Source: Paludibacteraceae bacterium (lineage in GTDB: Bacteria > Bacteroidota > Bacteroidia > Bacteroidales > Paludibacteraceae). From it: 44,125 nucleotides of DNA. The position numbers and the translations under genes are program-made. Position 1 is the stretch's first letter, and each line of letters starts with the position of its first letter. Shown here piece by piece: positions 29,501-36,388 of this stretch. Location: positions 1 through 44,125 of the forward strand of contig JAGCLW010000025.1 of the NCBI GenBank assembly GCA_017646805.1. Reading direction: 5' to 3'. Under the pieces are notes generated by a model, which made no database searches, was not told the DNA's origin, and was given only the letters and a program-made list of their open reading frames with translations.

Positions 29501-30593
29501 ATGTTTCTGAATAATCTCCACCACCTGAGGATACCTTAATTCCGACATTCACATCACGAGTAGTCCCTCCCGATCCATAATCCACATAATTTGTTGGCAA
29601 ATCCACATGGTGAGCATCCCAACCAATAGTATTCCATGAACTTGGAGTTCTTGGGACTTGCACTGCATTATATGTCATCGTACCGGCAAAATAGTCTGTT
29701 GTCGAACGAAGTTCGTTCAAATTAAAGTCATTTAATCCGGCATTGAATGTTGCTTGTTCCAATTTATTTTTATGAGCATCTCCGTCCATTGCGGCAATAC
29801 CGAAATAAGCAGCGATATCACCTTGTGAATACGAAGCCACCGTTGTTCCCAACTCAAAAGCTTGACCATTTGGACCTTTCAATTCCGAGAACCAAAGCAT
29901 ACCGTCAAACAAATAAAAATTCGTCATTGGATATTCATCTGCTTCAAACAACAAAATCAATGTCCATGCCGCTGTTGGACCTCCTTCTTCTCCCGAAGCA
30001 TTAATATTTGCCGTAACATCTTTTACAATATATTGTCCTGACCACTCACCTTCTAATTGTGAACTGACATCAGCCACAGCATAATAAGGTTTACGGTCAT
30101 CTGTTTTAGTTCCTGCAGTTGTTCCATAAGCATCTGCTCTTACTTCTTGCCAAGTAGATTGCCCCGGTCCACGCACAGACACAGGTCTTGTCCAATATTC
30201 TGTATTATCATCTCCACGCGAACCTCCCCAATAAAGATACGCATGACGAACTTTGGCACAACCTTCTCCAATCACACTAAAATCCACTGTTGCCGCACTT
30301 GCATTTACAACAGATCCCCCCACATTCATTTGATGATAAGAAACAGCTCCTTCGGCATCATTATTCGGAGCATCAGCTCCCAACTCAGGATTTGCCACAA
30401 TGGCAGAAGCCCCAATCATAACCACCTTGTAACGCCCTGTTACAGAAATACGTTCCCATTCACCAAATTTTGTTGCAATACCGCTTGCTGTATTTGTAAT
30501 CGTTTGACCTACAACAGGCAAAAACAAACACGATAACAGACCGAGAAGAATCGATCTTAAAAGGGTAGTATTCAAAAACACACTTTTTTTCAT
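20577..30593 (-). CDS. Giant T9SS-secreted surface protein with SprB-like repeats and type B C-terminal domain
   Basis: A 3338-residue secreted protein, probably an adhesin. A signal peptide occupies residues 1-29 (hydrophobic LLGLLSCLFLPVVG, then Q). Residues 30-380 form a conserved-looking N-terminal region around RHAYLYWGGSRGDD (about 117). A DUF11-like domain follows (about 390-510, VTGQTYQYALIAQNVAGAET). Next come many Ig-, PKD- and HYR-like modules, several ending in the strand motif DxCGN (VEDACGN, ITDECGN, VTDECGN). Three tandem SprB-like repeats lie at about 2478-2717 (for example CNGGTTTISVAATGGTSPYS), then an HYR domain (about 2720-2810). The last 85-90 residues are the type B C-terminal domain: FFTPNDDGVNDRW, YDRYGKEL, FEGWDGKYLGKDMPSTDYWY and a final LLKR. 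The start has a strong ribosome site GGGAGGA seven bases upstream, unusual in this phylum. The target surface is unknown. Confidence 0.93.
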   Translation of the reverse strand: MKKSVFLNTTLLRSILLGLLSCLFLPVVGQTITNTASGIATKFGEWERISVTGRYKVVMIGASAIVANPELGADAPNNDAEGAVSYHQMNVGGSVVNASAATVDFSVIGEGCAKVRHAYLYWGGSRGDDNTEYWTRPVSVRGPGQSTWQEVRADAYGTTAGTKTDDRKPYYAVADVSSQLEGEWSGQYIVKDVTANINASGEEGGPTAAWTLILLFEADEYPMTNFYLFDGMLWFSELKGPNGQAFELGTTVASYSQGDIAAYFGIAAMDGDAHKNKLEQATFNAGLNDFNLNELRSTTDYFAGTMTYNAVQVPRTPSSWNTIGWDAHHVDLPTNYVDYGSGGTTRDVNVGIKVSSGGGDYSETSLYPFMMYLGVVQDEPKILLVKQSSVPSVVTGQTYQYALIAQNVAGAETMNNNTIVDEIDYNVDWVGNVKVYLTDDNAANPQPVLQAVNPTVAVNGREVTISGLPKIPGYHTMTVTYQLKVKEADRSDLWRMECMREIWNKATFEYGVPLLPEGDPKKYRLAYSGEVACGDGDFTKVPVAINYDPYTFADAFERNVTDEEIGENLTAYLKNKALKDYFNGGQVDDTGSEFTFYEANCSTPIANNATLQLALGQSKTYCAKRNIVTIAEKAPCDEQYTITLVRKECKLQVTPATTPTLCVGSASGTATVSVTDDNTINNNKWTYVLSTVADADAVTEANTIDLSLPTTSTSYSFSGLAAGTYYVHVTNALNCKAVATIEIADATPMSVSLVSNAAACVDKGMPIDFTASASGGPVNTEYSYKWFRSNDGATFYEVAAEDIYDPTYQTTGTMVDKVFMKVEAYSVLAACDDVECKAESTPVEVEMCNKIQFNDLEYQICSGTAFEAEPTLTSGATLSANTTYTWTVASVSGITGASNATTAQTEISQTLTSTLTTATAIVYTVVGTVDGVESEPFTITVTVNPTPVVTIGGLPTGNVCPGSTWETPLTSEISVGSTPALEYLWTGATAVATDNSTANYTASNTACTAADQVSLQIKDANGCFSELATATINVADEVAPSLKAGETITQETISGITEPINTCFIDVNTVPAEVPAFNDVKATIASKYEDACVSPTSSDLTVTLTGTEVEKKDSKACTFNVIYTYSVEDACGNVLSDQTLTYNCKNTTKPTYTTYSQTGVNACMPTSPMQAINIYWANDFVNSILGNVTTACFKTSSLGTPTATISGNNCNWTVTFTFDITDECGNVLTGATATISGGDATKPTISGTAADKPMVFAGNCVFQVPDVVEDVRLLATDDCTENSALTITQVPAAGTAIADPAAPGSITVTVEDACGNTETTTVAIEAYTKPTLTLTKTTFTICEPGTLDITTAATAPAGHSLSYWKDGVAVADATTISEAGTYTIRLTDDATGCYDEKTVTVTINPRPTVTVTDPAAVCFGETVDLNTAITSDKTGLTFQFFNGATEVTGAGITAAGAGTYTVVATNTTTTCQSIPSDPFTVTVYEKVEVTIAPIDDLCEGSELDITTKVSGATTYAYYSDAAGTTALPNTKITAVGTTNFWVKGTKNGCPSDLVAGSVTINPEVTLTHTSGSIAQDLCYGSTIETIVYGTKNATNATVTGLPTGVSFAFDQLAQTITISGTLPEQANDETLTYTVSVEGATAPCTNPASLTGTITIKGKPSIVYSQLPETCGQPIDVTASMALDPSSVGATIKFFSDANASTPLANTTFSSPGTYTYFAQAESALGCKSDIVGGSVEIKEVPVAPTVNSISQCPAQNSTPTTWASLVSGTTGTLNWYDAGASISEPAAFDLNVLMSKKTYQVSQTVNGCESDKVDISVEITNNLSAPNVSDYIKCAVVSGNAKPWSELVSTTGTQTWYTSETDANNKIGSLTPADIDVTTKLDETSYWVTITDDYGCITPPAKVTAKITPRPTAVISGDATVCADNATTPLTVNFAGTAPFTFSYTDGSGSAPTVVTTSDNPHTFDVTPTQTRTYTLVSLSDAVNCPSDATADLSGSATVTVNASVTAITNAGAEQTLALACKGDAVSTTLAATNPAATVNSATGQWTFVSAVKVATATDLPAANESPVFADATAYNTEVSGLTAGYAYTLKWSVSNGTTNACTAEDEVVITIPIDEEVPTYDVIKDGAELTTMLLTSAGDCEFKVPDLTQYVTNKADNRTNPERLLVEQSPAATTPIDRETDVTITVTDECGNKTEKTVKLTLPDVPVINNIAVTDPNCYAADNSSSITVNVTGGVPKYEYSLDGTTFTEMPADFVITGLTEDKTLTIRDQNKCSVTENVDITLPTEIIGSATPTNVTQPGGADGKVTVSSISGGDVKGDGYEYKLVGISDPTVVRDWQASVEFANLSAGDYKIFARRTNSGTTYCETEIVTTVTVDVPGAIIGTVTSVQQTCFEVNTTDNSKNASITASVSEGGTAPYKFQLEKKDGTIVKPYGTEVAVNTSVTWDNLADGEYQVRVKDASDYSTLIGTSQNLVKPKEMTFDVDMTAVKCHGDNGKLTVSNLANNQGNVSYQWTAVDGGTLSSGETTAELTATAGKYTVTITDEKGCMIISDEEEITQPENPLAITTTQNDVIKCNGGTTTISVAATGGTSPYSYAWTGGTIISGATEATATVKAGEYTVTVTDANGCPARQSITVGEPEAVTFTTTAQNPQCKGEQGTITFATIAGGSGVYEYNIGAGWISVTQGLSVSVDDGTYTVEVRDNNQCLASSSASHTLKYTDTEAPKFTTCPVSKLDLPAPATGCEYTIDGTEYDAVATDNCTLVSLTHNLEGAPSNTTLQGAIIDGYKEITWTAVDNAGLTSTCTFELGVKDVTPPVIPAQFEREYNWVMAHNTQNCTFEVPDYREMLREIYKNLADYKGHEGCTSADSLNITQTPGPGHLWGGTLTEQTQKVEIVVTDKAGNKTPFEVTIKIAAVPDAPVITAIDPICLDSDPVELTVNTPTDEQEKWIGTGKFVGDFVKYDANSKPVFDPKEAGKAGDFIIKYDFSPCGCHKASELTIRVNNLPTVKVAVDKPTICSGTEAKFTASPATTTASPYTYSWTINGASQTETGATFTEKQATSNVTASVMVTDGNGCTSKNAATATVTVQQAPAAPVATDFVSCVKQGTQGWEELLTYTGGNLKWYADENKSAEATPTVVSLLTPSEQTYYASVVSSIGCESVEATPVTIKVNANPTIKQLEVQTIDNQQLVLLAAEGGLAPYTYRIGTEVEDVFDSSTEIRRLAIGKHKIFVLDDNGCSTEGIVEILPTPIVPAKFFTPNDDGVNDRWTVAGLESYPETELFIYDRYGKELASFVAADFEGWDGKYLGKDMPSTDYWYIIQVRETGARLVGHFLLKR

Positions 30594-30600
30594 ATCTTAT

Positions 30601-30607
30601 TCCTCCC
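30601..30607 (-). promoter_or_regulatory. Strong Shine-Dalgarno site of the giant gene
   Basis: GGGAGGA on the minus strand (30607-30601), seven bases before the ATG at 30593, lies in the 18-bp gap after the stop of the upstream gene. Bacteroidota genes rarely use Shine-Dalgarno sites, so this one stands out and supports the chosen start. Confidence 0.7.
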
Positions 30608-30611
30608 GAAA

Positions 30612-33600
30612 TTATTTAGCAGTTACAGTTAAAGTTAATGTTGTACTTCCCACCGAAATAACAACAGCTTCCGAATCACCAGCCATTGTTGTGGCTTTCG
30701 GTTGTATATACAATGTTCCATTCATATTATTGAGTGTAAACGATGTTTGCGGTGAAAAATCTCCCACAGCCGGATTTCCGACAGAGAAATCAAATTTTGT
30801 ACTTTCTACAGTTACGACATCAATGCCTCCCGACGAAGAAACCGATACACTACCCGGAGCTTCTGCCACCGAAGAACCAAGATTCAATCCTCCGGCAGAA
30901 GGTGCCGCCGAACCTTTCACCGTAATCGTACGATCAAATCCCGAACCGGCATTCAAGTTAATTGTACAATTCATTCCTTCCTCTACTTCAACATAAATCA
31001 CACGATTTGTAGCATCTTTAGCATACGTTACCGAATTGGTAAATGTATTGATGTCGTCACAATCCGAAATTTGAGCACAAGTAGAAGTAACTACCAAATC
31101 CTCACACAATTGTCCGTCCGAAATCGGAATAGCCAAACGTTTTGTTTTTCCTGAAACGACTTCCGCCGTGAAGACTTCTCCGGCAGCCGGAGTCATTTGT
31201 GCCGCAGCACTCACTTCTCCCGTCACATAAAGAGTTGTTTCTCCTTTTGTTCCATTTTTCACGACAATCGGCTCGTACAACGCACCGGCAGGAGCCGAAG
31301 CCTTTTGACGAGCATAGACTTTAAGTCCCGCAACAGGGAATTCTCCTGAATAAGGAATTGAATTACCCCAAGTCGTTTGATCTATTGAAAATTCGTAGTT
31401 AGCAGAAGAAAAATCAATTGAAGAATCATCGTCCAAACATTTTCCAAAGATTTTCAATTCTTTTGCTTCTGATGGACAACCTTCCGAAGAAATAAATCCT
31501 TCGAGCGAAGCTGGATCAAATTGAAGAGTCTTCTTCGCTGTTGCCGTTGTTTTTATATCCCAAACTTCTATATTTTGACCATTTGCATACAATTGAATCT
31601 TCATCGTTGATTTTACAACTATATCCGACAAATCAACTGTAATTGGATATGGTTTTTTCTCTTGCAAATCTTCCGATGTAAACGATTTTACTAATGTCGT
31701 TCCATCAAAAATACTTACTTGCAAGAAACGATTACTTCCCGAAGAAGTTGGTTGAGCCGACAATGTCAATTGATGCAATTGATATTGATCTACGGCTATA
31801 GAAGGAGAAGTAAACGAAGCCGCTTTTGCAATAATAAATCCTGTATTTCCCTCTGAAATAGAAGTTCCCGTCCAATCGGCTTTCACTTCCAAGTCAGTTT
31901 TCTTCATATCGGTACATTTCAACGATTGAATATCAATCACATCATCACAATTCAATGTACTCATTGTCAACGTAACTTTTCCGGCAAACGTCAATGTCGG
32001 ATTTGTTTTTGAATATCCTGTTGCCGAAAGAGAAACATCTGTTGTATATTCGCCAATAGGCAAACCAGCTTTCATACGTACTTTTCCGGCTTTAGTAAAC
32101 GAAGTAGATGAGAAATCAAACGTTGCCGTTCCTGATTGCCAAGTAGTTCCGCCATCAAACGACACTTCAAAGTCTCCCAAATTAGATAGTGTCACTGTTC
32201 CACTTTTTACCGGAAGAGCCGTTGCCGCCACCGTGAATGTACGTTCAGCCGATGGTCCTAAATCCAAAATATAGTCCAAACCGTAAGCACTTGGTTCTGC
32301 CGTCAAATTCATTGGATTACAATAAACCGTTACGTCATCGACCATCACTCTTGAACTTGTAGTATACGTAATATCAATTACAGAAGAGGCTTTTTGTTGC
32401 AACTCAACCGTAACCTTATACCATTTTGATGTAGTAAGCAATTGAATTTCTCCTCCAGGTCTCAAAGCATTTCCACTTGTCACCTTTGTGCTATATGCCG
32501 TTGTAGTCATCAACACATCATCTATATAAATTCCTGAAGTAATGGCTACTCCGTCTTGTTTTACAACAATACCATAATTATTTGTTGAATTTGGCAAATC
32601 ACTCTTATTTCCTTCTCTTGCATAAAATTCCAATCGCATTGGCATTTCAGCAGGTGGCAATGTCAATGATTCATCTACTCTCAACGCTACACTTCCACTG
32701 TGTGGAGAAGAAGTTTCCATACGAATATTTGTTCCTTTCCAAACTCCTCCATTCAATGCCAAATAATATGGATCGCTACAAGAAGAACCCGAACGAACAA
32801 CTGTTACCGGACTTTCTTCTGAAGAAGTCGGACAATTGCTTGCATCTGTAATCAATTCAAAATCTTCTGATATACAAGCCACCGGAGCAACTTCTTTCAA
32901 GAACGATGCTTCAACCGTTTTGTTTGCGTCCATCGTCACCGTAATTGTCGCATTTGATCCGGAAGCATCACCCGACCAACCGGCAAAGTTGTATTCTCCA
33001 TCAGGAGTTGCAGTTACCGTAACCGTAGAACCTTCCGGATATTTTGTAAGATTTGGCGATTTTGCAATTGTTCCTTTTCCATCTACAATCGTTGTCGTCA
33101 ACGTATAACAACTTGTTGTATTTCCTTGCAAAGGAATCGTTACACTTGTTGCTTGACTTGACGAAAGCACGAGGTTTGCATTATGTAAAGTTGAAGAAGG
33201 TCCTCCTGTATATACAATTTGTATTTCGTTGTCCGTTCCATTCATTGCCGACACGCCTTGAATCGAAGCCGGCGAAACAGCAAATTGTGCTTTATGAGTT
33301 CCTGTTATCGTAATATCAACCACATCGATCAATTCATCTCCGGTGATTGCAAGAGTTTGCGAAACACGATCGGCAGCACAACTTGTAAATTCAAGTGGTG
33401 TTGTCGGAGTTGTAATTTTTGGTTGAGGAGCTACAACTTGCAATTCTTTTGTAGCCGTACAACCCGTTGTTGTTTTATATGTAATCGTAACAGTTCCCGC
33501 TGCAATTCCTTTTACCAAACCGGTAGAAGAAACCGTTGCCAAAGATGTATTGCTTGAAGTCCAAGCTCCCGAAGCAGCAGGAGTATGCGTTCCTGTCAAT

Positions 33601-35441
33601 TGAATATTTCCACCAATCAAAGCACGATCCGGACCAGAAATTTCAGGAACTTCCACCGTTACGTTTGCCACATTAGACGTAGCATCACAAGTTTCGCCAC
33701 CATACGTTTCGGTTACCACACATTTTACAGTGAACGAAGTCGAATTGATTGTTGGTTTATAAGAAGTACTATTTGTTCCGACTTTAGTCGAACCTTCATA
33801 CCATTGATACGAAAGCGTTCCTCCATTTGCCGGAGTCGCAGCAACAGTCATTGTTGCTGCAGAAGCGGCAGGACAATAAGTTGCCGAAACAGGGTGAGTC
33901 GTAATTGTTGGAGGTGTACAGAATAATGGTGTTACACATACTCCACTTGTACGAAACTCTTCAGTACCATCAAATGTAATTTGTACATACTTTCCTTTTG
34001 AAAGCATAAGATCCGAAACCTTAATTTCTCCACAACCCGTTCCTTTATAATTTGCTGCACTATAACCATCTACCGCAGTATACGACCCTGCCAAATCATC
34101 TGCAACAGTGACTGATTTAACATTAACATCATACTCTTGTTGTCCGATCAACTTAATCGCTGTTGCTCCATAATTTTTCAAATAAATCGTTACAACATTT
34201 GCGTAATAACGAGCTGTTGCTCCACTACAAAGATTAGATTTTGAACCGACAGTTTTTGAATCTTTGTTTTGAACCCACATCACAAAATCTCCATAATCGT
34301 AACCATCAGCAATATCTGCATCAACCGCTTTGCTATTGATTGCACAAATCTCGCTACTTACTTCAAGCGTAATCGTTTGCGAAGCACTTGTACACGAACC
34401 GTTAGAAACGGTAAGTTCTCCGGTGTAAACACCATCGGCAAGCGAAGCACTACTGATTTCAATCGGACTACTTGTCAATCCGGCATTTGTAACATCGGCA
34501 GGACCTCCTGTCGACCAATTGATAGAATAAGTAGTTGGATTACCCACTGTAGAAGAATACGCCCAACTTGCATTGTTTCCCGGCACACCGGAAATAGAAG
34601 TTGAAGACAATGTGATTCCCACACATTGCGTAATTTCCACACTATATGTAGACGGACAATAAGTTGCCTCATCAGTTGGTGTAAATGCTACTTTGATTGT
34701 ATTTCCGGCAGAAGAAGCGTTAGCCGTAAGTTCTCCGGTAGAAGCATTGATTGATGCATATTCGCTACCCGAAGTAATTGACCACGCACCGGCAACATTT
34801 GGAGTTTTTGAAAGTGTAATCGAACCACCTTCTACCACCGATGTCGCTCCCGAAATCTCCGTTGCTGTACAACCTGGTGTAACCGGAGGTGTACTACCGC
34901 CAGCAAGAGTTACAACGACAGAATAAATTCTTGCTTCTGCATTAGCTGACGGAGCTGTTCCTCCAATCTTACCTCTACCAAAAGAGTAATATCTATAATC
35001 GCCTTGAGGAGTTATAGTTATACTTGAGCATTGATCGTAACCTTTTGCTTTAAGAGCTCCATATTCACTCCATGTAGAATTATCTGAACTAAAAGCTCCA
35101 TGTCCAAACTGACTTTCAGTTGAACCAGAACTATTTCGTCCTGCAATAATAGTAATAGACTCAATGGTATTTCCTTCTCCAACATCTATAGTCAATAATC
35201 CACCAGAAGAATAAGAAACCATATAAAGTTTTGACGAAGGAAGCCCACAAGCAGAACACTGACTTGATCCATTTTTAGAACCTGTACTCACTCCTGAGAT
35301 CGTAATTCCATCTTTTGTTATTGGCAAAGACGGTGCAGACCCTTCTGCGTAAAGCAAAATTTCTGTTTGACCCAAAGCATTTCCTACACAAAGAAAAGAA
35401 GCTAAGAGAAACAACAAATTAAATTTAAAAAATTGTTTCAT
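30612..35441 (-). CDS. Large secreted multidomain protein, co-transcribed with the giant T9SS cargo
   Basis: A 1609-residue exported protein. The start at 35441 (MKQFFKFNLLFLLASFLCVG) gives a clean signal peptide cut after ALG before QTEI; an upstream ATG at 35498 would bury it. Visible modules: an N-terminal jelly-roll-like domain (about 24-180, SITIIAGRNSSGS), Ig-like domains, a second jelly-roll-like part, and a Big_2-like Ig module (about 599-670, SNTSLATVSSTGLVKGIAAG). Then come an InlB-type B repeat (about 779-851, YNFAGWSGDASGSNATITV), a choice-of-anchor-like domain (about 858-1044, MRLEFYAREGN), and several beta-sandwich repeats to the end. The C-terminus (STTLTLTVTAK) matches neither type A nor type B T9SS sorting domains as I know them. 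It lies 18 bp before the giant gene. Surface adhesion or matrix formation is inferred; no enzyme motif is seen. Confidence 0.85.
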   Translation of the reverse strand: MKQFFKFNLLFLLASFLCVGNALGQTEILLYAEGSAPSLPITKDGITISGVSTGSKNGSSQCSACGLPSSKLYMVSYSSGGLLTIDVGEGNTIESITIIAGRNSSGSTESQFGHGAFSSDNSTWSEYGALKAKGYDQCSSITITPQGDYRYYSFGRGKIGGTAPSANAEARIYSVVVTLAGGSTPPVTPGCTATEISGATSVVEGGSITLSKTPNVAGAWSITSGSEYASINASTGELTANASSAGNTIKVAFTPTDEATYCPSTYSVEITQCVGITLSSTSISGVPGNNASWAYSSTVGNPTTYSINWSTGGPADVTNAGLTSSPIEISSASLADGVYTGELTVSNGSCTSASQTITLEVSSEICAINSKAVDADIADGYDYGDFVMWVQNKDSKTVGSKSNLCSGATARYYANVVTIYLKNYGATAIKLIGQQEYDVNVKSVTVADDLAGSYTAVDGYSAANYKGTGCGEIKVSDLMLSKGKYVQITFDGTEEFRTSGVCVTPLFCTPPTITTHPVSATYCPAASAATMTVAATPANGGTLSYQWYEGSTKVGTNSTSYKPTINSTSFTVKCVVTETYGGETCDATSNVANVTVEVPEISGPDRALIGGNIQLTGTHTPAASGAWTSSNTSLATVSSTGLVKGIAAGTVTITYKTTTGCTATKELQVVAPQPKITTPTTPLEFTSCAADRVSQTLAITGDELIDVVDITITGTHKAQFAVSPASIQGVSAMNGTDNEIQIVYTGGPSSTLHNANLVLSSSQATSVTIPLQGNTTSCYTLTTTIVDGKGTIAKSPNLTKYPEGSTVTVTATPDGEYNFAGWSGDASGSNATITVTMDANKTVEASFLKEVAPVACISEDFELITDASNCPTSSEESPVTVVRSGSSCSDPYYLALNGGVWKGTNIRMETSSPHSGSVALRVDESLTLPPAEMPMRLEFYAREGNKSDLPNSTNNYGIVVKQDGVAITSGIYIDDVLMTTTAYSTKVTSGNALRPGGEIQLLTTSKWYKVTVELQQKASSVIDITYTTSSRVMVDDVTVYCNPMNLTAEPSAYGLDYILDLGPSAERTFTVAATALPVKSGTVTLSNLGDFEVSFDGGTTWQSGTATFDFSSTSFTKAGKVRMKAGLPIGEYTTDVSLSATGYSKTNPTLTFAGKVTLTMSTLNCDDVIDIQSLKCTDMKKTDLEVKADWTGTSISEGNTGFIIAKAASFTSPSIAVDQYQLHQLTLSAQPTSSGSNRFLQVSIFDGTTLVKSFTSEDLQEKKPYPITVDLSDIVVKSTMKIQLYANGQNIEVWDIKTTATAKKTLQFDPASLEGFISSEGCPSEAKELKIFGKCLDDDSSIDFSSANYEFSIDQTTWGNSIPYSGEFPVAGLKVYARQKASAPAGALYEPIVVKNGTKGETTLYVTGEVSAAAQMTPAAGEVFTAEVVSGKTKRLAIPISDGQLCEDLVVTSTCAQISDCDDINTFTNSVTYAKDATNRVIYVEVEEGMNCTINLNAGSGFDRTITVKGSAAPSAGGLNLGSSVAEAPGSVSVSSSGGIDVVTVESTKFDFSVGNPAVGDFSPQTSFTLNNMNGTLYIQPKATTMAGDSEAVVISVGSTTLTLTVTAK

Positions 35442-35517
35442 AGTATAGATTTTTTGTTTTTTTTCATCACTAAAGAAAGCATATTGTCGAAAATACATGC
35501 TTTACAACACAAATAAA

Positions 35518-35531
35518 TGACCAATCGGTCA
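35518..35531. promoter_or_regulatory. Candidate operator, inverted repeat TGACC-N4-GGTCA
   Basis: The inverted repeat TGACCAATCGGTCA stands in AT-rich sequence 77 bases upstream of the large secreted protein gene. Such palindromes are typical of TetR-family or similar dimeric regulators. No regulator gene is in the window. Short arms mean chance is possible. Confidence 0.35.
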
Positions 35532-35707
35532 AAAACAAGGCTGAAACACCCATTTACACAATATATCGTGGCGAAGATAACAACATTTTTTTACATATTT
35601 TAAATATTTTCGTATGTTTTTCAACATAAAAATTCCTATTTGAAAATAAAAAACAACTTTTTATTCCATTTTTAAACAAAATTTTCTCTTTTTGTGCAAT
35701 TCTTATC

Positions 35708-35752
35708 AAAAAAACAAAAAAAAGATGTTACCGTATTGATAACATCTTTTTC
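35708..35752 (-). terminator. Rho-independent terminator of the Rnf operon
   Basis: A perfect 12-bp stem (35719-35730 against 35740-35751, core AAGATGTTA/TAACATCTT) with a 9-base loop is followed on the minus strand by a T-rich run. It begins 43 bases after the rnfA stop. Confidence 0.85.
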
Positions 35753-35794
35753 AATAAAAAATATAACTAAAAAACTACAAGAAATTCTACGTTT

Positions 35795-36367
35795 TTAGCA
35801 AATACCCGAGAATCCCATGAATGCCATAGCAAGAATTCCCGCCACAATAAAAGCAATCGGAGTTCCTGCCATTGCTTTTGGCAAGCGAGTAAGCGAAAGT
35901 TGTTCGCGAAGTCCGGCAAAAAGGATCAAAGCAAGAGCAAATCCTACAGCACAAGAAATAGCGTAAACAACACTCGAAAGCAAATCAAAATCTTTTTGAT
36001 GTACGATGATAGCGACTCCAAGCACACAACAGTTGGTCGTAATCAACGGAAGGAAAACGCCAAGAGCTTGATAGAGTGCAGGAGAAACTTTTTTCAATAC
36101 AATCTCAACCAATTGCACAAGAGCAGCGATAATGAGAATAAACGAAATGGTTTGCATATAACCCAAATCGAAAGGTTCGAGCACATAAACTTGAACAAGA
36201 TATGTTACGATTGTAGCAATAGTAAGGACGAAAGCAACGGCTCCCGACATACCCAAAGCAGTGTCGATTTTCTTAGAAACGCCAAGAAAAGGACAAATAC
36301 CCAAGAATTGCGAAAGTACAATATTATTGACAAATACTGCCGCGATAAAAATAAGTATATATTCCAT
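35795..36367 (-). CDS. rnfA: RnfA, membrane subunit of the Rnf complex
   Basis: RnfA and RnfE form the membrane core of the Rnf complex, with electrons passing a buried iron-sulfur centre between them. The 190-residue product has six hydrophobic segments and the two conserved cysteine-containing loops FLGICPFLGVSKK (about 22-34) and TTNCCVLGVAI (about 109-119). The N-terminus EYILIFIAAVFVNNIVLSQFLG is typical of RnfA/NqrE. It is the last gene of the operon, 21 bp after rnfE, with an AGGAG-like ribosome site (TATAGGAGAAATACATA before ATG), and is followed by a terminator. Confidence 0.95.
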   Translation of the reverse strand: MEYILIFIAAVFVNNIVLSQFLGICPFLGVSKKIDTALGMSGAVAFVLTIATIVTYLVQVYVLEPFDLGYMQTISFILIIAALVQLVEIVLKKVSPALYQALGVFLPLITTNCCVLGVAIIVHQKDFDLLSSVVYAISCAVGFALALILFAGLREQLSLTRLPKAMAGTPIAFIVAGILAMAFMGFSGIC

Positions 36368-36388
36368 TATGTATTTCTCCTATATTTT

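Larger units (their letters stand above)
35442..35794. other. 353-bp gene-free stretch between the Rnf operon and the adhesin module
   Basis: This is the longest stretch without a gene. It holds the rnf terminator (35708-35752), a candidate operator TGACC-N4-GGTCA (35518-35531), and otherwise very AT-rich sequence that must contain the promoter of the adhesin module. A weak -7-like TATCTTCG lies at 35579-35572 on the minus strand with no good partner box. I see no small gene or RNA here. Confidence 0.7.

Noticed and set aside
20577..30593. Tandem DNA repeats or a CRISPR-like array within the giant gene
   Set aside because: The repeats are at the level of protein modules of 80-100 residues with low identity. 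I saw no short, regularly spaced identical DNA repeats.
35442..35498. Upstream ATG for the large secreted protein
   Set aside because: It would put 19 charged and aromatic residues before an otherwise perfect signal peptide.
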